Origin: Monilinia fructicola
Taxonomy: Eukaryota > Ascomycota > Leotiomycetes > Helotiales > Sclerotiniaceae
DNA: 64,000 bases
NCBI GenBank assembly: GCA_008692225.1
Contig: VICG01000013.1
Span: 248,001-312,000 of the forward strand
Direction: 5' to 3'
Shown here: piece after piece, positions 46,986-58,928 of the stretch
How positions within the stretch are numbered: position 1 is the stretch's first letter
How the letters are laid out: each line of letters starts with the position of its first letter
Notes under the pieces: generated by a model
Seen by the model: the letters and a program-made list of their open reading frames with translations, nothing else
Databases searched by the model: none
What the model was told of the DNA's origin: nothing
Made by a program: the position numbers and the translations under genes

Positions 46986-48245
46986 TCAACGCCTTCCCAA
47001 CTTGCCCAGGCCATCGTCAGCGAACGGTTTCCCTAACAATCTGCGTTGCGGCGGGCGCTGCCATCGAAAACAATACTGCCCAGCTTTCACCGCAGAACGC
47101 ATCAAGCGACGACCCGTCCGCCAGATCGTTGCGCCCTCGGCCGTCGCGCCATCCTCATACGGGACGTCGTAGTCATGAGCGGTGGGCAGCGCCGGCCACG
47201 TAGGTCTATGGGGCGCATTCAGATAGCCGGCCATGGCGTCGTCGCCTTGTCGCGTCTGCACCCAGGCGTCGAGGAAGGCGCGGAAGACGCATACCTCGCG
47301 GTCCAGCTCACGGCGGCGGGGCCATTCCGCGAGGCTCTGCACCATTTCCACGTCCCGCTCCCAGTGGGGGGTGCTGGCGAGGTGTGTGTCGTGGGTGATG
47401 AGCTCGTAGAGCGTGAATGCCACGCCGGTGACATCGTCGCGACCATGCTGCAGGTTTCTGGTTCCGCATGCTGCGCGATCGAAGTCGAATAGAAGGAGCT
47501 TGTGCGTGTCGGGGTCGACGAGCAGATTGCGGGGCGCGATATCTTGGTGCATGATGCCCATGTCCAGGTTGAGGAAGTCTACGAGTTGGGTAAGTTGTTG
47601 CAGCCACTCGAATAGAAAGGGTTTCTTTGGATCACTGAGCGTTCCGCCTGGTATGTACTTTGTCGTGAAGCCAATCACGCGGGACTCCACGTCTTCGAGA
47701 ATAACGCTATCAAATGGTACTATATTGGGATGCGGCGGGAGGCTTTTGACAATGTGGATTTCGTCCCATGCCATCTTCAACCTGAGAGGCTTTCCCAAAA
47801 CATTGAACTTAAAGGCCACGGTTCGAAGATTGTGATATTCGTCTTCGTATGATGAAACGTCAACAAATAATCCAAGCCGGTCAAGCTCATTAAGCTGGGA
47901 GTGCTTGACTGTGCGACAGCCAGCGAGTGATTTGGCAATGGAGAAAGGTGGATATGGAACAAACCAAGATTCATCCTCTCCTAACTCTCTGGAGACCCCA
48001 CGGATTAGTCCATCATCATCGACTTCAACTGCGCGAACCTCCGGAGACAAGTAATCAACAAACTGAGCCAGGATTGGAATCTCTTTATACTCATCAGATG
48101 TAAAGAGGTTGGCGGTGCCTTTGATCTTGACGATCCGAAGCTGATCCCAATCCCAGATACTGCATTGAAATTCGGTTTTTGGGTTCTCGGGCGAACCAAA
48201 GTATTTTTGACCTTCGGACCAAAATCTCTCTTGTGGTTCAATCAT
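46986..48245 (-). CDS. Protein-kinase-fold protein with HQD catalytic loop
   Basis: Single exon, 419 aa, intact. Residues about 120-300 show a kinase core: Lys in VAFKFNVLG, the alpha-C-like Glu in WDEIHIVKSL, hinge segment IGFTTKYIPGGTLSD, catalytic loop MHQDIAPRNLLVD (HRD changed to HQD, catalytic Asp and the Asn kept) and LLLFDFDRAA where DFG becomes DFD. No glycine-rich loop is visible. The C-terminal 70 residues are basic and Arg-rich with high GC. It resembles expanded, poorly characterised fungal kinase-like proteins; activity is possible because the key Asp residues remain. No secretion signal. Confidence 0.76.
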   Translation of the reverse strand: MIEPQERFWSEGQKYFGSPENPKTEFQCSIWDWDQLRIVKIKGTANLFTSDEYKEIPILAQFVDYLSPEVRAVEVDDDGLIRGVSRELGEDESWFVPYPPFSIAKSLAGCRTVKHSQLNELDRLGLFVDVSSYEDEYHNLRTVAFKFNVLGKPLRLKMAWDEIHIVKSLPPHPNIVPFDSVILEDVESRVIGFTTKYIPGGTLSDPKKPFLFEWLQQLTQLVDFLNLDMGIMHQDIAPRNLLVDPDTHKLLLFDFDRAACGTRNLQHGRDDVTGVAFTLYELITHDTHLASTPHWERDVEMVQSLAEWPRRRELDREVCVFRAFLDAWVQTRQGDDAMAGYLNAPHRPTWPALPTAHDYDVPYEDGATAEGATIWRTGRRLMRSAVKAGQYCFRWQRPPQRRLLGKPFADDGLGKLGRR

Positions 48246-50974
48246 GTTGAACTCAATTTGGCAAAAAGTTGATGTATTCTTAAAATGTAGTTTGAAAATA
48301 TGAAGACAAATGTAAATTGACGACTTCCGAAATCGTCAAGCATGCCTTTAGAATCGCAAGAGTTGAAGAATTATCCGTATCGTGTAACAGATGATGTGGT
48401 CAAAAGAGAGTTGATTTCGATGCAAGGAAAGAATGCGCGTTCTATCCAATATAGGTTGGATCAAAGAGGAAACCGCCTACATGATGCCTTGAAATCATGC
48501 AGTTACCCACAGATATTCTAGAAAAACTGATTGACTATAAATGTAAATGAGTGAATACAACAGCCTCGACGGTGAATAATGCAAACAGGGGTTGTCTTTC
48601 ATAGTCGTCTTGTCAGAACATAACGTGTGATCGATATGATGTGTGAAACTTATCAACCTCATTCCTTCGCTCCCCAGCTTCCCCCTTATTTTTCAACACT
48701 TCGAAGATTCAACACAGGACTTGAAAGCCAAAAAAAATCATGAGTAGGTGAGGGCTAGTTACGTTTCCAGGTTTCATCCATTCAGAGGTCTAGCAGCATC
48801 CTTTCGAATAGTTATCTGCGACGAAAATTGCGATGAGGTAAAGAAAATAAGGAGTTCAGGAAATGGCAGTTTTGATTAGCTATCAGCGCTAGATTTAGAG
48901 GTTCTATCATTCATATCTCATGAGCACTCGTCTCACAATTGATCCTCGTTCGAATACAAGAGTTTGTTGCATACTACATTCAGTGGCTTAACACTACCTC
49001 ACTTGTACAGAAAATCGACACTTACCTGCCCTTTCCGTCTCATCATTCTTTTACTCAATACAAATAGGCCAGGGCAAAGGATCTCGTTTTGATTTTGGTT
49101 CAAACGTAGGCATGCATATCCGTGTGCGTCAAACTCGGCTTTAAAGACAATGACCAGAAGCCAAGCATTCTCAATCAAATTTCTTACCCATTACCTCGGC
49201 GACCTCATCGATTTCAGAAGTGTCCACACTTCACAGTCAGGAGTAATGCAACACTCGTTCCATCAGCTCTGATAAAGAGTCATCGGCCATCCCAGCTATC
49301 CATCGTGGATACAGATATAAACACCAGGAGGCGAATACGAATGTTCTATCGATTTATCATCTTATAAGCAGCACTTTTCATTCCAGACTTATTCGTTTGC
49401 AAGTATCATTAGGACATAGATCAAACCAACCTCACTAGAATTGTAAAGAAGATGAGGCAACTAACCTTTATGCCCTTCAGCTTGAGAATCAACATCAGTG
49501 TGCCATTTGCACATGCCCTGATGTCAACATCAAATCTTCCCCGATTGTGACCATGTCATGAAGCGTGCCATATTAATCATCTGCATTTCCTAAATCCATG
49601 CTATGAAAGCCTCCTCTTCATCCGCAATTCTCATGGCTGTGCGTAAGGTAGAGAATAGAAGTGTCGACTTGAAGTTTTGATACTCCACTGCACCAAAGCA
49701 AAAAGTTGCCATTCCCATAGTTTTGACACTTGAAAATTGGTAAGGAGCTGACCATATCAGAATGCTCGCGGCTGGCAAACATAAAGTATCGTGAAGTATC
49801 GTAGGTTTACTATCATCGTTTATCGCTTTTCCCTTGAATTTGGAATTACCTTGGAAGCTTGAGTAACAAATATTCCACAACACCGCTTTATAAGATTGCA
49901 GCAAATACAAGATCAAAAACATATCATTCTCCCAGAACCTACGTTGGAACAATCGTTAAACATCGAACAGAGATCGAATCTTTGAAAGTATTTTGGTACG
50001 AAAAGATCAAGGGAAGCATCTCCGATCTTCCGCAAAATCACATGCTTTTCCAACCGAATTCCCAAGCAAACATTGCAGGTGAGCTACTCGAGCAGGAAAC
50101 TTCTCATTCGAGAGATCCAAGTGTGCGTGCCAACCATACATACCTAAAGTAGATACATACAATGATCCACTGGCAGCAAGCTACGAACTCCAGATACACC
50201 AACCAGAACCCCCCCTTCTCTCCCAAGAAAAAGAAAGAAAGAAAAAGACATCGGCAAATTCCAAACGAGACTTCTCGTTTCTTTTTCTTCTTGAAAGCGT
50301 CCCTGACCATCGAACGAACGAGGAAATAATAGGTCGAGATCACGAGCACCTGCATCCTTCATCCATCTCCTGCCGAAACGCATTACCACCAACATGTTTT
50401 CTTTCCCCAATCCGGATTATGGGACATCAAACTACCAGACCTTGCATGCACCCAAACCACCAAAGCAAGTCGCAGGATGCCGAACACCCCTTCCACCTCA
50501 AAGACGTGCACACCACTTTCCCCGCGGATTCAAGAGACTAATCACTTGCTATATCCGCTGCTGCTGCATAGCCTATATTGTAGGAGTGACAACAACCGAG
50601 TCCAGACACGATCATCAGAAATCCAGCCCCGCGAAAAACCGCGACGAATAAGAACAAAGCAAAAGCAGAAGCAAAAGCAAACACACAAACAAAAGCTAGC
50701 TCCAATCACACAACACCTACAGTACTGGTATGTATCTAATTAATGGTACCTACAAGCACTCCCCACACCCAATTACCGAATCTACGCACGCCTACCCACC
50801 GTGGACCTCAACTATCACATTCACACCATCCCAAGCGAACGACGAGTAATCACTACCGTCCTGTAACTATCATTCGAAATCAAATCCATGGAATAATTAC
50901 TGTCGGTATCAACATGTGGTGTTCATTGGGAAGCCACCAGCCACAAGTTCCTCGTTTATCGTAAAACACACACA

Positions 50975-51009
50975 CAGCCACAGCCACAGCCACAGCCACA
51001 GCCACAGCT
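50975..51009. repeat. (CAGCCA)n hexamer repeat
   Basis: About five copies of ACAGCC in tandem, preceded by a CACACA run. Confidence 0.8.
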
Positions 51010-51064
51010 CAACCGCTGGTGCCACGACATTTACTATAATTAATTAATTGTGATTTATCCCAAG

Positions 51065-51092
51065 TACATACATACATACATACATACATACA
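51065..51092. repeat. (ATAC)n tetramer repeat
   Basis: About seven CATA units, followed directly by a TACGGAGTACTG motif. Confidence 0.8.
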
Positions 51093-51354
51093 TGTACGGA
51101 GTACTGACTGTACTGTGCTGTTTCAAAGATCCGAGAAACGTGGAGAACTCAATTTGAGAGAAAAAAGAGTTCTTACAGTACGGTACAGTACAGTACAGTA
51201 TCGGACTTCCTTCCAGGTTGACTGCATCCATCATGATCAATCAATTCTGCCATCTCCATTTTATGATTCATATGATTCATATGAATCATATCTTACCAAA
51301 TCTACGGGATTTGTGGAATTGTGGGATGGTGGAGTTGTGGATGATGGAGTTGTG

Positions 51355-51455
51355 GAATTATGAATGATGAATGATGAATTATGAATTATGAATTATAAAT
51401 TATGAATGATAAATTATAAATGATGCATTATGAATAATGAATTATAGATTATGAA
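51355..51455. repeat. (ATGAATT)n degenerate tandem repeat
   Basis: Irregular runs of ATGAATTATGAATGAT units over about 100 bp. Confidence 0.7.
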
Positions 51456-52011
51456 TTTAATGCATTTATGCCATCTCCCTCTTTCTTCCTTATATCAAAT
51501 TATGTCTTTCTTTCATATTTCCTCTTCTCGTAAGATGCAGATAAACTTACATTGCGCGCATTATCCATATGTACAGTACAGTACAGTACAGACAGTACAG
51601 ACAGTATAGAGTCCAAATAGTACTTACTTACTTGCTGTACTGTAAATCACTGGACTAACACTCCTTACTGTACACTGTACAATGTACAATGTGCATATCT
51701 TGTTCTCCCCTCTCTTGCATGAATCATACATACATCATACATACAGTACTAATTCCCACCTCTGGCACTCCTCGTACACTCTACTCATCTCATACTACAC
51801 CATACGGCGTACTTCGACCAGGTCCTTCCGCATCCATCTCCAACATACATAAGGATTACTTACTGGACGGAGTACGGAGTACATACAGAGTACAGCAAGA
51901 CTCGTGGCCTGCACAGTAGTCGCTCCTGTCCTGTACAGCAGCAGAAGTAGCGCACTCCATCAACCCACCAAAAACGGAGGGCCCCTCCCGAAAGTTCCAG
52001 CGGCAAAGCGA

Positions 52012-52040
52012 AAAATCAAAATCAAAATCAAAATCAAATA
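52012..52040. repeat. (AAAATC)n, second copy of the hexamer array
   Basis: Four to five AAAATC units, the same motif as at 38372-38473. Confidence 0.75.
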
Positions 52041-52082
52041 AAACAAAAATAAGATCAAAATAAAACAAAATCAGCTAGAATC

Positions 52083-52310
52083 ACATAAAATTATTTAAAA
52101 TTATTTAAACCTATATTAAATTATATAAATCTATATTAAATTATATAAATCTATATTAAATTATATAAATCTACATTAAATTATATAAAATTATGTAGAA
52201 AATCATATAGAAAATCATACAAAATCATATAAAATTACATAAAATCACATAAAATCATATAAAATCATATAAAATCACATAAAATCACACCAACCAAAAC
52301 AACCATCAGG
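52083..52310. repeat. AT-rich tandem repeats (about 20-bp and 10-bp units)
   Basis: First part has three to four copies of a 20-22 bp unit with TTATATAAATCTATATTAAA; second part has ATAAAATCAC/ATAAAATCAT 10-mers. Low complexity, no coding potential. Confidence 0.8.
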
Positions 52311-53602
52311 AAACTCACCAAACCCCGCCCCAAACGTGCAATTTCGCCCTCGCATGCTTCGGACTTGGTAAAATCATTCCCGCCGTGGAAACGCTGAATC
52401 TGCTGATGGCATGGGGATGGATCCGTTTATGCGTGAATACCAGTACTGTACTGTATGATTCAATGGTACAGAATTCCCTCGCGATCGTTCAAATTTCAAG
52501 GAAGAGTCCTTGGATGCATGCAAGCCTAATGAAGCTTTTTTTTTTTTTTCCCTCTCTCTTTTCGCTTCGCTCGACCAAAAGTTCGACGACACGATGCACG
52601 ATGGAGGTGAGGTTTCCACTTCGCATGCATGAGGATGCGTGAGGATGCATGAGGAAGAATATCCTATTGGATGATGGCTCAGCTGCCCTGGTAAGGTTCG
52701 TGCGGTTTCGTTTTTGGATCTGTTTTTCTGGGTTGGAGAGGTTTGTTTGTTTGGTGGTGATGCTGGTGATGCTGGTCAAGCCATTGGATTGGGAGATGTT
52801 TTGATGCTTGGGTGGAGGACATGATGGTGTGGTCCAATGAAGGGGTAAAGGAAAGATTCGCTTTCGCCTCATGGATTGACAGGAGATTTTGACTCCCCTG
52901 CTTATTCACGACCTGGTTGGTACTGGTACTACTGTATTGTATCTACGCCGTACTGTACTATATGCAGCCATGCCACCAACTAGAGTTACAGTCCTGTACT
53001 GTCCATCCATCCACTGCATCTTTAAACGAACCTTGGAAGTCTCATCTCCCCTGTCATAAGAATCATTCACTCCACTTCAATACAGTAAGTATGTGATAAG
53101 TTCGGCCTCTTCTCAAACTATCGGGATCCGATCATCCATCCCATCTTCTGGTGTCGTTCCTGTACATACATAATCACTCTACAGTACACGCATGTACTGT
53201 ATCAAGTAAGTGGTGACCCATCCATCCATTTCCTGACCAACTCCGAGCAAAACGATACCTGCAGCTCTGCCAATACTTAATCCTCACCATCCCAAGCTAA
53301 CCCACGACCTTCACCTCCTCCTCCTCCTTCTTCTCTTCCTTCCCATTCCTCCGAGTCCCAGTCTCGGTCCCAGTCCGTCGTATATTATTGCTGGTCCAAA
53401 GTTCCACTTGCGTTTGTTTCCCCGCCATCAGCTCTGCACACCGCACTTTTTGGCGGTAAGCAAGGACGTACCTGCGTGGATCCTTTTCACAAGCCAAAAA
53501 ATTTCTTGTTTCTTTTGTCCAATCTTCCGTACAAAAATTCGAAAAAGGAGCTGGTCTTCTCACAAAGTACATTCATTACCATAATACTCTCGTCCGTTGA
53601 AG

Positions 53603-55744
53603 ATGGCTCCTCCTATGAAAGAAACCGTCACCATCATCAATAAATCGGGAAAAGTAGTCAGCACGGTAAGTCAGTCCTTGGATGGTTTTCCCGAAAATTA
53701 CCCCCCTCCCCGCCACCCCCCTCATCTGATGGTTACTTCAGGTACGGTGGTACGGTGACTAACACCCAGATAGGGAAAACAACTCGTGAATATCTTCAAA
53801 GATGCCAAGGCCGCATACCAAGCAAAGAAAGCACAGTTGAGAGAAGAACACTATTTACAAGAAGAAGCACGCACGCATAGAGCGCAGAGAAGACTGCAGG
53901 AAGCTCGATATGAAATCGAGGATGTTCGAGTGGGAGGCGGAGGCGATGATGCTCAATCCGTAGCATCATCCCGAAGATCTCACCGATCCCATCGCTCACA
54001 TCGTGCACACTCTTCCCGTCAGGAGGTCGGGTCAAGCTCTCGTCCTCCCCTGACGATAAACAATTATGAGGAATTTCCCGACGGGCAAAGCATGGCCAGC
54101 GGGCGCTCGCATCGCTCCCATCGTTCCCACACGCGAACTCGTCAGGAGTTGAACTTTGACGAGCTGGACGAGGAGGACGACATGCAGAGCCAAGCGAGCA
54201 AACGCTCCCACCGCTCCCATCGCTCGAAACGAAGCCGTTCCGTCCACGGCTCCCAAGCTCCCACGGCATACGAGCCCGCGGAAACCCACTACGAAGATCC
54301 CGAGGAGGGCTTTCACGACGACCCCCCCCTCGCCATGTATCGACAACCGTTTGCCGAGACGGAGCTGACGCTCGCGCGAAGGCGCACCGCGACCGACGCC
54401 CCTCCCCAGCCCGGCCACCTCGTCAGGAGCGAAACGGCGCCGGCATCCTATGCCGGCGGACCGCTCGTTCCCCGCTCGCCCCCCAAACCCGCTTTCCACG
54501 ACGACGAAATCGACATGGATTTGGCATACGGCGACCTGCCGCCCGCGCTCGAATCCGACCCCGAGCCCGAGCCCGACTACGCGCGCGACGCCACCCCCGC
54601 GCAGCTCCCCCCCGAGCTCGACGAAACGATGAGCAAGCTCGACAGCCTCCTCATCGAAGCCCAATGTCTCCACCACACCGCCACGGCCATCATGTCGAAC
54701 CTGCAAGGCAACCCCGAAGCCATGGCGGCCGTGGCGCTCACGCTCGCCGAGCTCTCCACCCTCCTCACCAAGATGTCCCCGTCGATCCTGCCCATGCTGA
54801 AAGCCAGCTCGCCCGCCATCTTCGCGCTCCTCGCCTCCCCGCAGTTCCTCATCGCCGGCGGCGTCGCCCTCGGCGTCACCGTCGTCATGTTCAACGGCTA
54901 CAAGATCATCAAGCGCCTGCAAGCCGGGCCCGACACCCCCGTCGCGACCCCCATCGCCATGCAGGCCCTGCCCTCCCCGCCCCCGGAGTCCCCCTACGAC
55001 GAGGCGCTCCCGTGCGACGCCTACGCCGAGGAACTCAGCAGCATCGATGTCTGGCGCCGCGGCATCGCCGCCGCCGAGCTCGAGAGCGTCGGCACGAGCG
55101 TCGACGGCGAGTATATCACGCCGAGCGCGGCGCGCCAGAAGGAGAGTCGCCACGCGGAGCGCATCCGTCAGCGCGCGGCCGAGGAGCGCATCGACGAGGA
55201 TGACGAGGAGGCGAGAAGTCTCATGAGTCGGCTCGCGAGGAAATCCCGACGCGCGAAGACGCTCCCGATTCGACGTGGGAGTTTGCGCGAGTCTTCGGCC
55301 AAGGATGGGGATGGGGATGGGGAGGGGGCGTTGGGTGTTGATGGTGATGGTGATGGTGGTGATGATGATGTGGATTCGCTGCGGACATCCCGGACGAGCA
55401 AGGCGTCGAAGTCGAAGGCGTCGAAGAGTCACAGTCACAGTCACAGTCACAGTCACAGTCATGGGCATAAATCGAGTCGATCCAGGAAAGACGACGGCGG
55501 TGCATCCGCGGCGTCGGAACGGGGCGCGCGCGAAAGATCCGAGCGAAGCGAACGCAGCGAGAAAGAGGAGAAGGAACGGGAACGAGAACGAGAACGAGAA
55601 CGGGAACGAGAAAGCAAAGAAAAGAAAAAGAAGACCCCCCTGAGTATCTTCCGCAACACCTTTGAGAAGAGCAGTTCCAAGGGCAAGGAAAAGGAAAGGG
55701 AAGGCAAGAAGATGGGACATCATCCGCTTTTGCTTGAGCCTTAG
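53603..55744 (+). CDS. Ser/His/Arg-repeat, charged protein with one hydrophobic segment
   Basis: Exon 1 (53603-53665, MAPPMKETVTIINKSGKVVS) joins exon 2 (53774-55744) over a 108-nt intron (GTAAGT...AGATAG); 677 aa. Residues about 22-70 are a charged coiled-coil-like helix (KDAKAAYQAKKAQLREEHYL). Residues about 75-170 repeat RSHRSHRSH three times at intervals. Around 300-385 is an Ala/Leu-rich region ending in a likely membrane segment (FLIAGGVALGVTVVMFNGYK). The C-terminus has SHSHSHSHSHSHGH, then a single-helix-type KERERERERERERES stretch. GC is much higher in the middle of the gene than in the flanks. Such proteins are conserved but uncharacterised in Pezizomycotina, as far as I can judge; no function is assigned. 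Confidence 0.85.
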
Positions 55745-57401
55745 TTTCTTGTTCTTTTCGCATCTTCTTCTCTTCGTCTTTTCCTCTTCTCTCTTCGACT
55801 TCTTTCGGATTTTCGGTTCGGGCGTTGGTCGTTGGGCGTTTGCCCATTTATCTTTTCCTCTCTTCACATTTCCCCTTTTTCCTCATTTCCTCTCTTCACA
55901 TTCTCACATTTTCACATTCTCACACATATCTCTCTCCTCTTTGGCGATTGATCAACTTAACGTAACGTAACGTAACTCGGCGGGTGGCGGGGTATCGGAT
56001 ATGGATGGATGGATGGATGGACTTGGCATGGCATAGCATGAAGGCATGGAATTATGTATATACGAATAACACACACACACACACACACACAAATATATAT
56101 ATTATATCAATACATACAGACAGACAGACAGACAGACAAACAAACATATTAAATATCCTCTCCTCTCCCTCTTCCCTTCTCTTTCCCTTTCCCTCCCTTC
56201 CTCCTTTTTTCCGTCCTTTCTCCGCACCCCAACATGTCTATCACAGTACTATCCATCCACGCATCCATCCATCCACGCATCCACGCATCCAAATAACATT
56301 CCGCATCAAAAAACCTCCCCCGACTCCCTCCCCCCCCCATACACACACACACAACCGAGGAATAAATCGCAAGCCCCTATCTATCTATCCATCTATCAAT
56401 TACTTCACCCACCCGATCCGATAGCAAGATGATTGATTTAGTGGTGGGTTGTTAATGAGGGGGGTAGGTTAGGGTAGGGTAGGCTAGCTGAATAGATGGA
56501 TGGATGAATGACTCCTTCATTTGATGTTATTTTATAGTATAGTATAGTAGAGTATAGTATAGCATAGCATAGCATAGCATATCATAATATCAATTCATCT
56601 CATCTCATCAAATGCTACATACCTTGGTATGCTATCCTGTCTGATCGATCTCTCGTGAATCGGCATTTCATTTACTCTCCCCTCCTCCTCTCCTACATAC
56701 GTCTTCATCGACATCATCAATCATATGCATGTGTTCATCCATCCATCCATCCCTCCCCCCCAGATAATATCAATCAATTCAAATCAACCAATCCATCCAT
56801 CCTTATACAACTCCTCCTTAGATCCAAATTGAAGCTTCCAACTCCCCTACCCCAACTACCAGAAAATGCAGCAAAATAATGCGAATCCAAACTTCATATA
56901 TCGCCATCGCACTCATTCATTCATCCGATATGTCCTTTCTCATCTTTCTTTTCCTTTCAATTCAACCAATTGCGATGCATCAATTGAATCTCACTCCTCA
57001 TCCTATCTTATTCATTCCTCGGCCCGGCTCCTACAATGAGTGCCTCGCCATCCATACTTATTCTGCTCCCCTCGACATAACGCGACGTGTTATGATGAAC
57101 TATCTTGAAGGAGGTCTTTCGTTACGTTCCATATTATTGTAATGAAGTGAACGTTCTTGGCGTGATCTTTGCCTTTCCTTTTCCTTGGCTTGCCCTGAGC
57201 TCAAGTATTTCTGAGATTGATATCGACCGCAACTTGAGTTCATCTGATGGTCCCCCTTTCTCAAACCCTCAGTTCAATAGTTCCTCAGTCAATCATCATC
57301 GTATCGCATCGTATCGAATCAAGAACCCTAAGATCCTTCATCTCGATTAACCCGTGATTTCCCTCCAAATTCATATTTCACTTCACCCGACATCCCTTCA
57401 T
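55745..57401. other. Intergenic region with microsatellites
   Basis: 3' flank of the Ser-His-Arg-rich gene. Contains GGAT/TGGA (56003-56020), CA (56068-56090), GACA (56117-56138), GTAGGGTAGG-like (56465-56482) and TAGTA/TAGCA (56535-56580) runs and ATCC clusters. No gene supported. Confidence 0.5.
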
Positions 57402-57954
57402 TCAATAACCATCTTCCTTAGCCCCCCTACCATTGTCCACCCTAAAGCCCTTAGAGCATTCTCATCCTTAGCCCTAATAATCGTGCAGGCTGGTAACATT
57501 GGGTTTGATGGATCGACAAGAGATGCATCTTTTGCAGCTTGCTCAATTGCATCCATTTCCTCTTTACACTCTTGTGCATCTAATGGACATATTGTTACCG
57601 GATGGCGATGGGTGATATCACGGGCGCCAGAGAGATGAGCCTTTGAGGTGTGTCAGTCAAGGATCCCAAGGTTGGAGTGAGATTGTTACGAATGGGGAGA
57701 GGGAAACTAATGATGTGTAGATTATACTTTACCTGAGGCACGAAGAAATGAACTCAAACATCTTATGCGTCCCACGAATCGTCCCTCTGTCGTCAGAGTA
57801 GATGACATTTCGCAGACGCCAGCTGAGCTGACGATGGTGGCTCCGGAAGGAGCCCGCGGATGTCTCCGAGCAGGTCCTTAAGTAATCCGTGGGAGTGAGA
57901 TTGCCAGAAGCCTGTTAGTTCCGCATCCGAAGTTCTCTCCACAAAAACTTTCAT
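57402..57954 (-). CDS. Small hidden gene of unknown function, frame-interrupted
   Basis: ATG at 57954 starts MKVFVERTSDAELTGFWQSH and continues SHGLLKDLLGDIRGLLPE ... QLASAKCHLL, where a TGA appears near 57800. The next frame continues at once with YSDDRGTIRGTHKMFEFISS (about 57800-57735) to a GTAAAG donor; after an AAAG acceptor near 57640 a third block reads AHLSGARDITHRHPVTICPL and ends ALGWTMVGGLRKMVIE at TGA 57402-57404. Three blocks with strong coding character make a protein of about 150 aa if one or two single-base indels are assumed. No family recognised. Plus-strand frames here are shadows of it. Confidence 0.5.
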
Positions 57955-58427
57955 TTGATAGGATGAGATGTAAATTGACTAATTCACAAGTTTGTTGAGG
58001 AAGGAGATTGAACCGAGCAGTAGCACTGGCACGAGCTACACTCGCGCACCAACGGCTGGCGTTTGTTATATTGAACGCCGCTATGACTTTTTCTTGAGGT
58101 TAGGTTCATGCCACTCGGCGCCTCTCGTGGTATTGACTCAGGATAACACTATCCTCTGCCGTCCTACGATATCCAATGTGTAATTTTCTGTATGTACTAC
58201 TCTTTGACTCTTGCTATCAGGGAGCCAGATGGTATTCGGTGGTGATAAACTAAATAGACAAGACTATCAACTGATCTGAAGGTGCGCAAATGCCCTTTTT
58301 TATGGTTACACTGGACGAATGTCTGAAATGTATAGGAGAAGATGATCCGAATCTTTATAGAACTACAACATATCACAATCTGCTGACTGATCTCGGTTCG
58401 CGCATTGTAAACATTCCAACACTAGTT

Positions 58428-58928
58428 TCAGAAAGGAGTCTCAGTATCTCTTGACACAATGGCGCCACCCATAAGTGAAAAGGCATGACACTTTGTCTGG
58501 GCAGCCTTGAGTACACTCGTCTTGAAAACAACCGAAGTAACTATCCATATTAAGCTCTCTCGGGCGGTCGCGCGTCTAGATAGTTGTAAACCGCTGGTGG
58601 GTATCTTTTGCGCATTCGATTCCTCGTCGTCCTCACTACTCATACCAAATTGGTGATCGCAATTATATAGCATATGCCAAGGAGAGACTCCATACAGAGG
58701 AGCCACAGCTTCAAAGACTTATGTGCTCACACTTCTCGCGGCACGTAGATCTGAAAAACAAGGATAAATTGCAATAACTCTCCTTTCCATACCAGAAATC
58801 TCGACTTCCGTTAGATTCGTCGAGGTAAGTGGCCCAATATGTTTCTTGGCTATTGAAGTCTCTGGCACTGTATCTATGTAGCGGCTCAAGGATGAGAAAT
58901 GCTCTAAACAGGGCTTAGGGTGGGCCAA
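58428..58928 (-). pseudogene. Decayed open frame with one in-frame stop
   Basis: Same minus frame from 58928 to 58428, interrupted once by TAA near 58719-58721. Blocks read HFSSLSRYIDTVPETSIAKK, GMERRVIAIYPCFSDLRAAR and, after the stop, VFEAVAPLYGVSPWHMLYNC. A CAA-to-TAA change would explain the stop. Family not recognised; could also be a chance frame. Confidence 0.3.

Larger units (their letters stand above)
48246..53602. other. Long gene-poor, microsatellite-rich region
   Basis: 5.3 kb between two divergent genes with no supported gene. The left third (48.3-50.1 kb) is ordinary AT-leaning DNA. From 50.9 kb on it is dominated by microsatellites and by many copies of GTACTGTAC / TACAGTA / CGGAGTAC motifs (51095-51200, 51570-51610, 51650-51680, 51865-51935, 52440, 52920-52965, 53165-53210). 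Small open frames such as 49859-50152 plus lack recognisable features. Confidence 0.45.

Noticed and set aside
54032..55867. 611-codon minus-strand frame opposite the Ser-His-Arg-rich gene
   Set aside because: Shadow frame caused by high GC and codon bias of the true plus-strand gene, which has a proper intron and start.
57980..58075. Possible tRNA (GGTTCAATC box on the minus strand near 58010)
   Set aside because: No matching A box and no cloverleaf could be folded.
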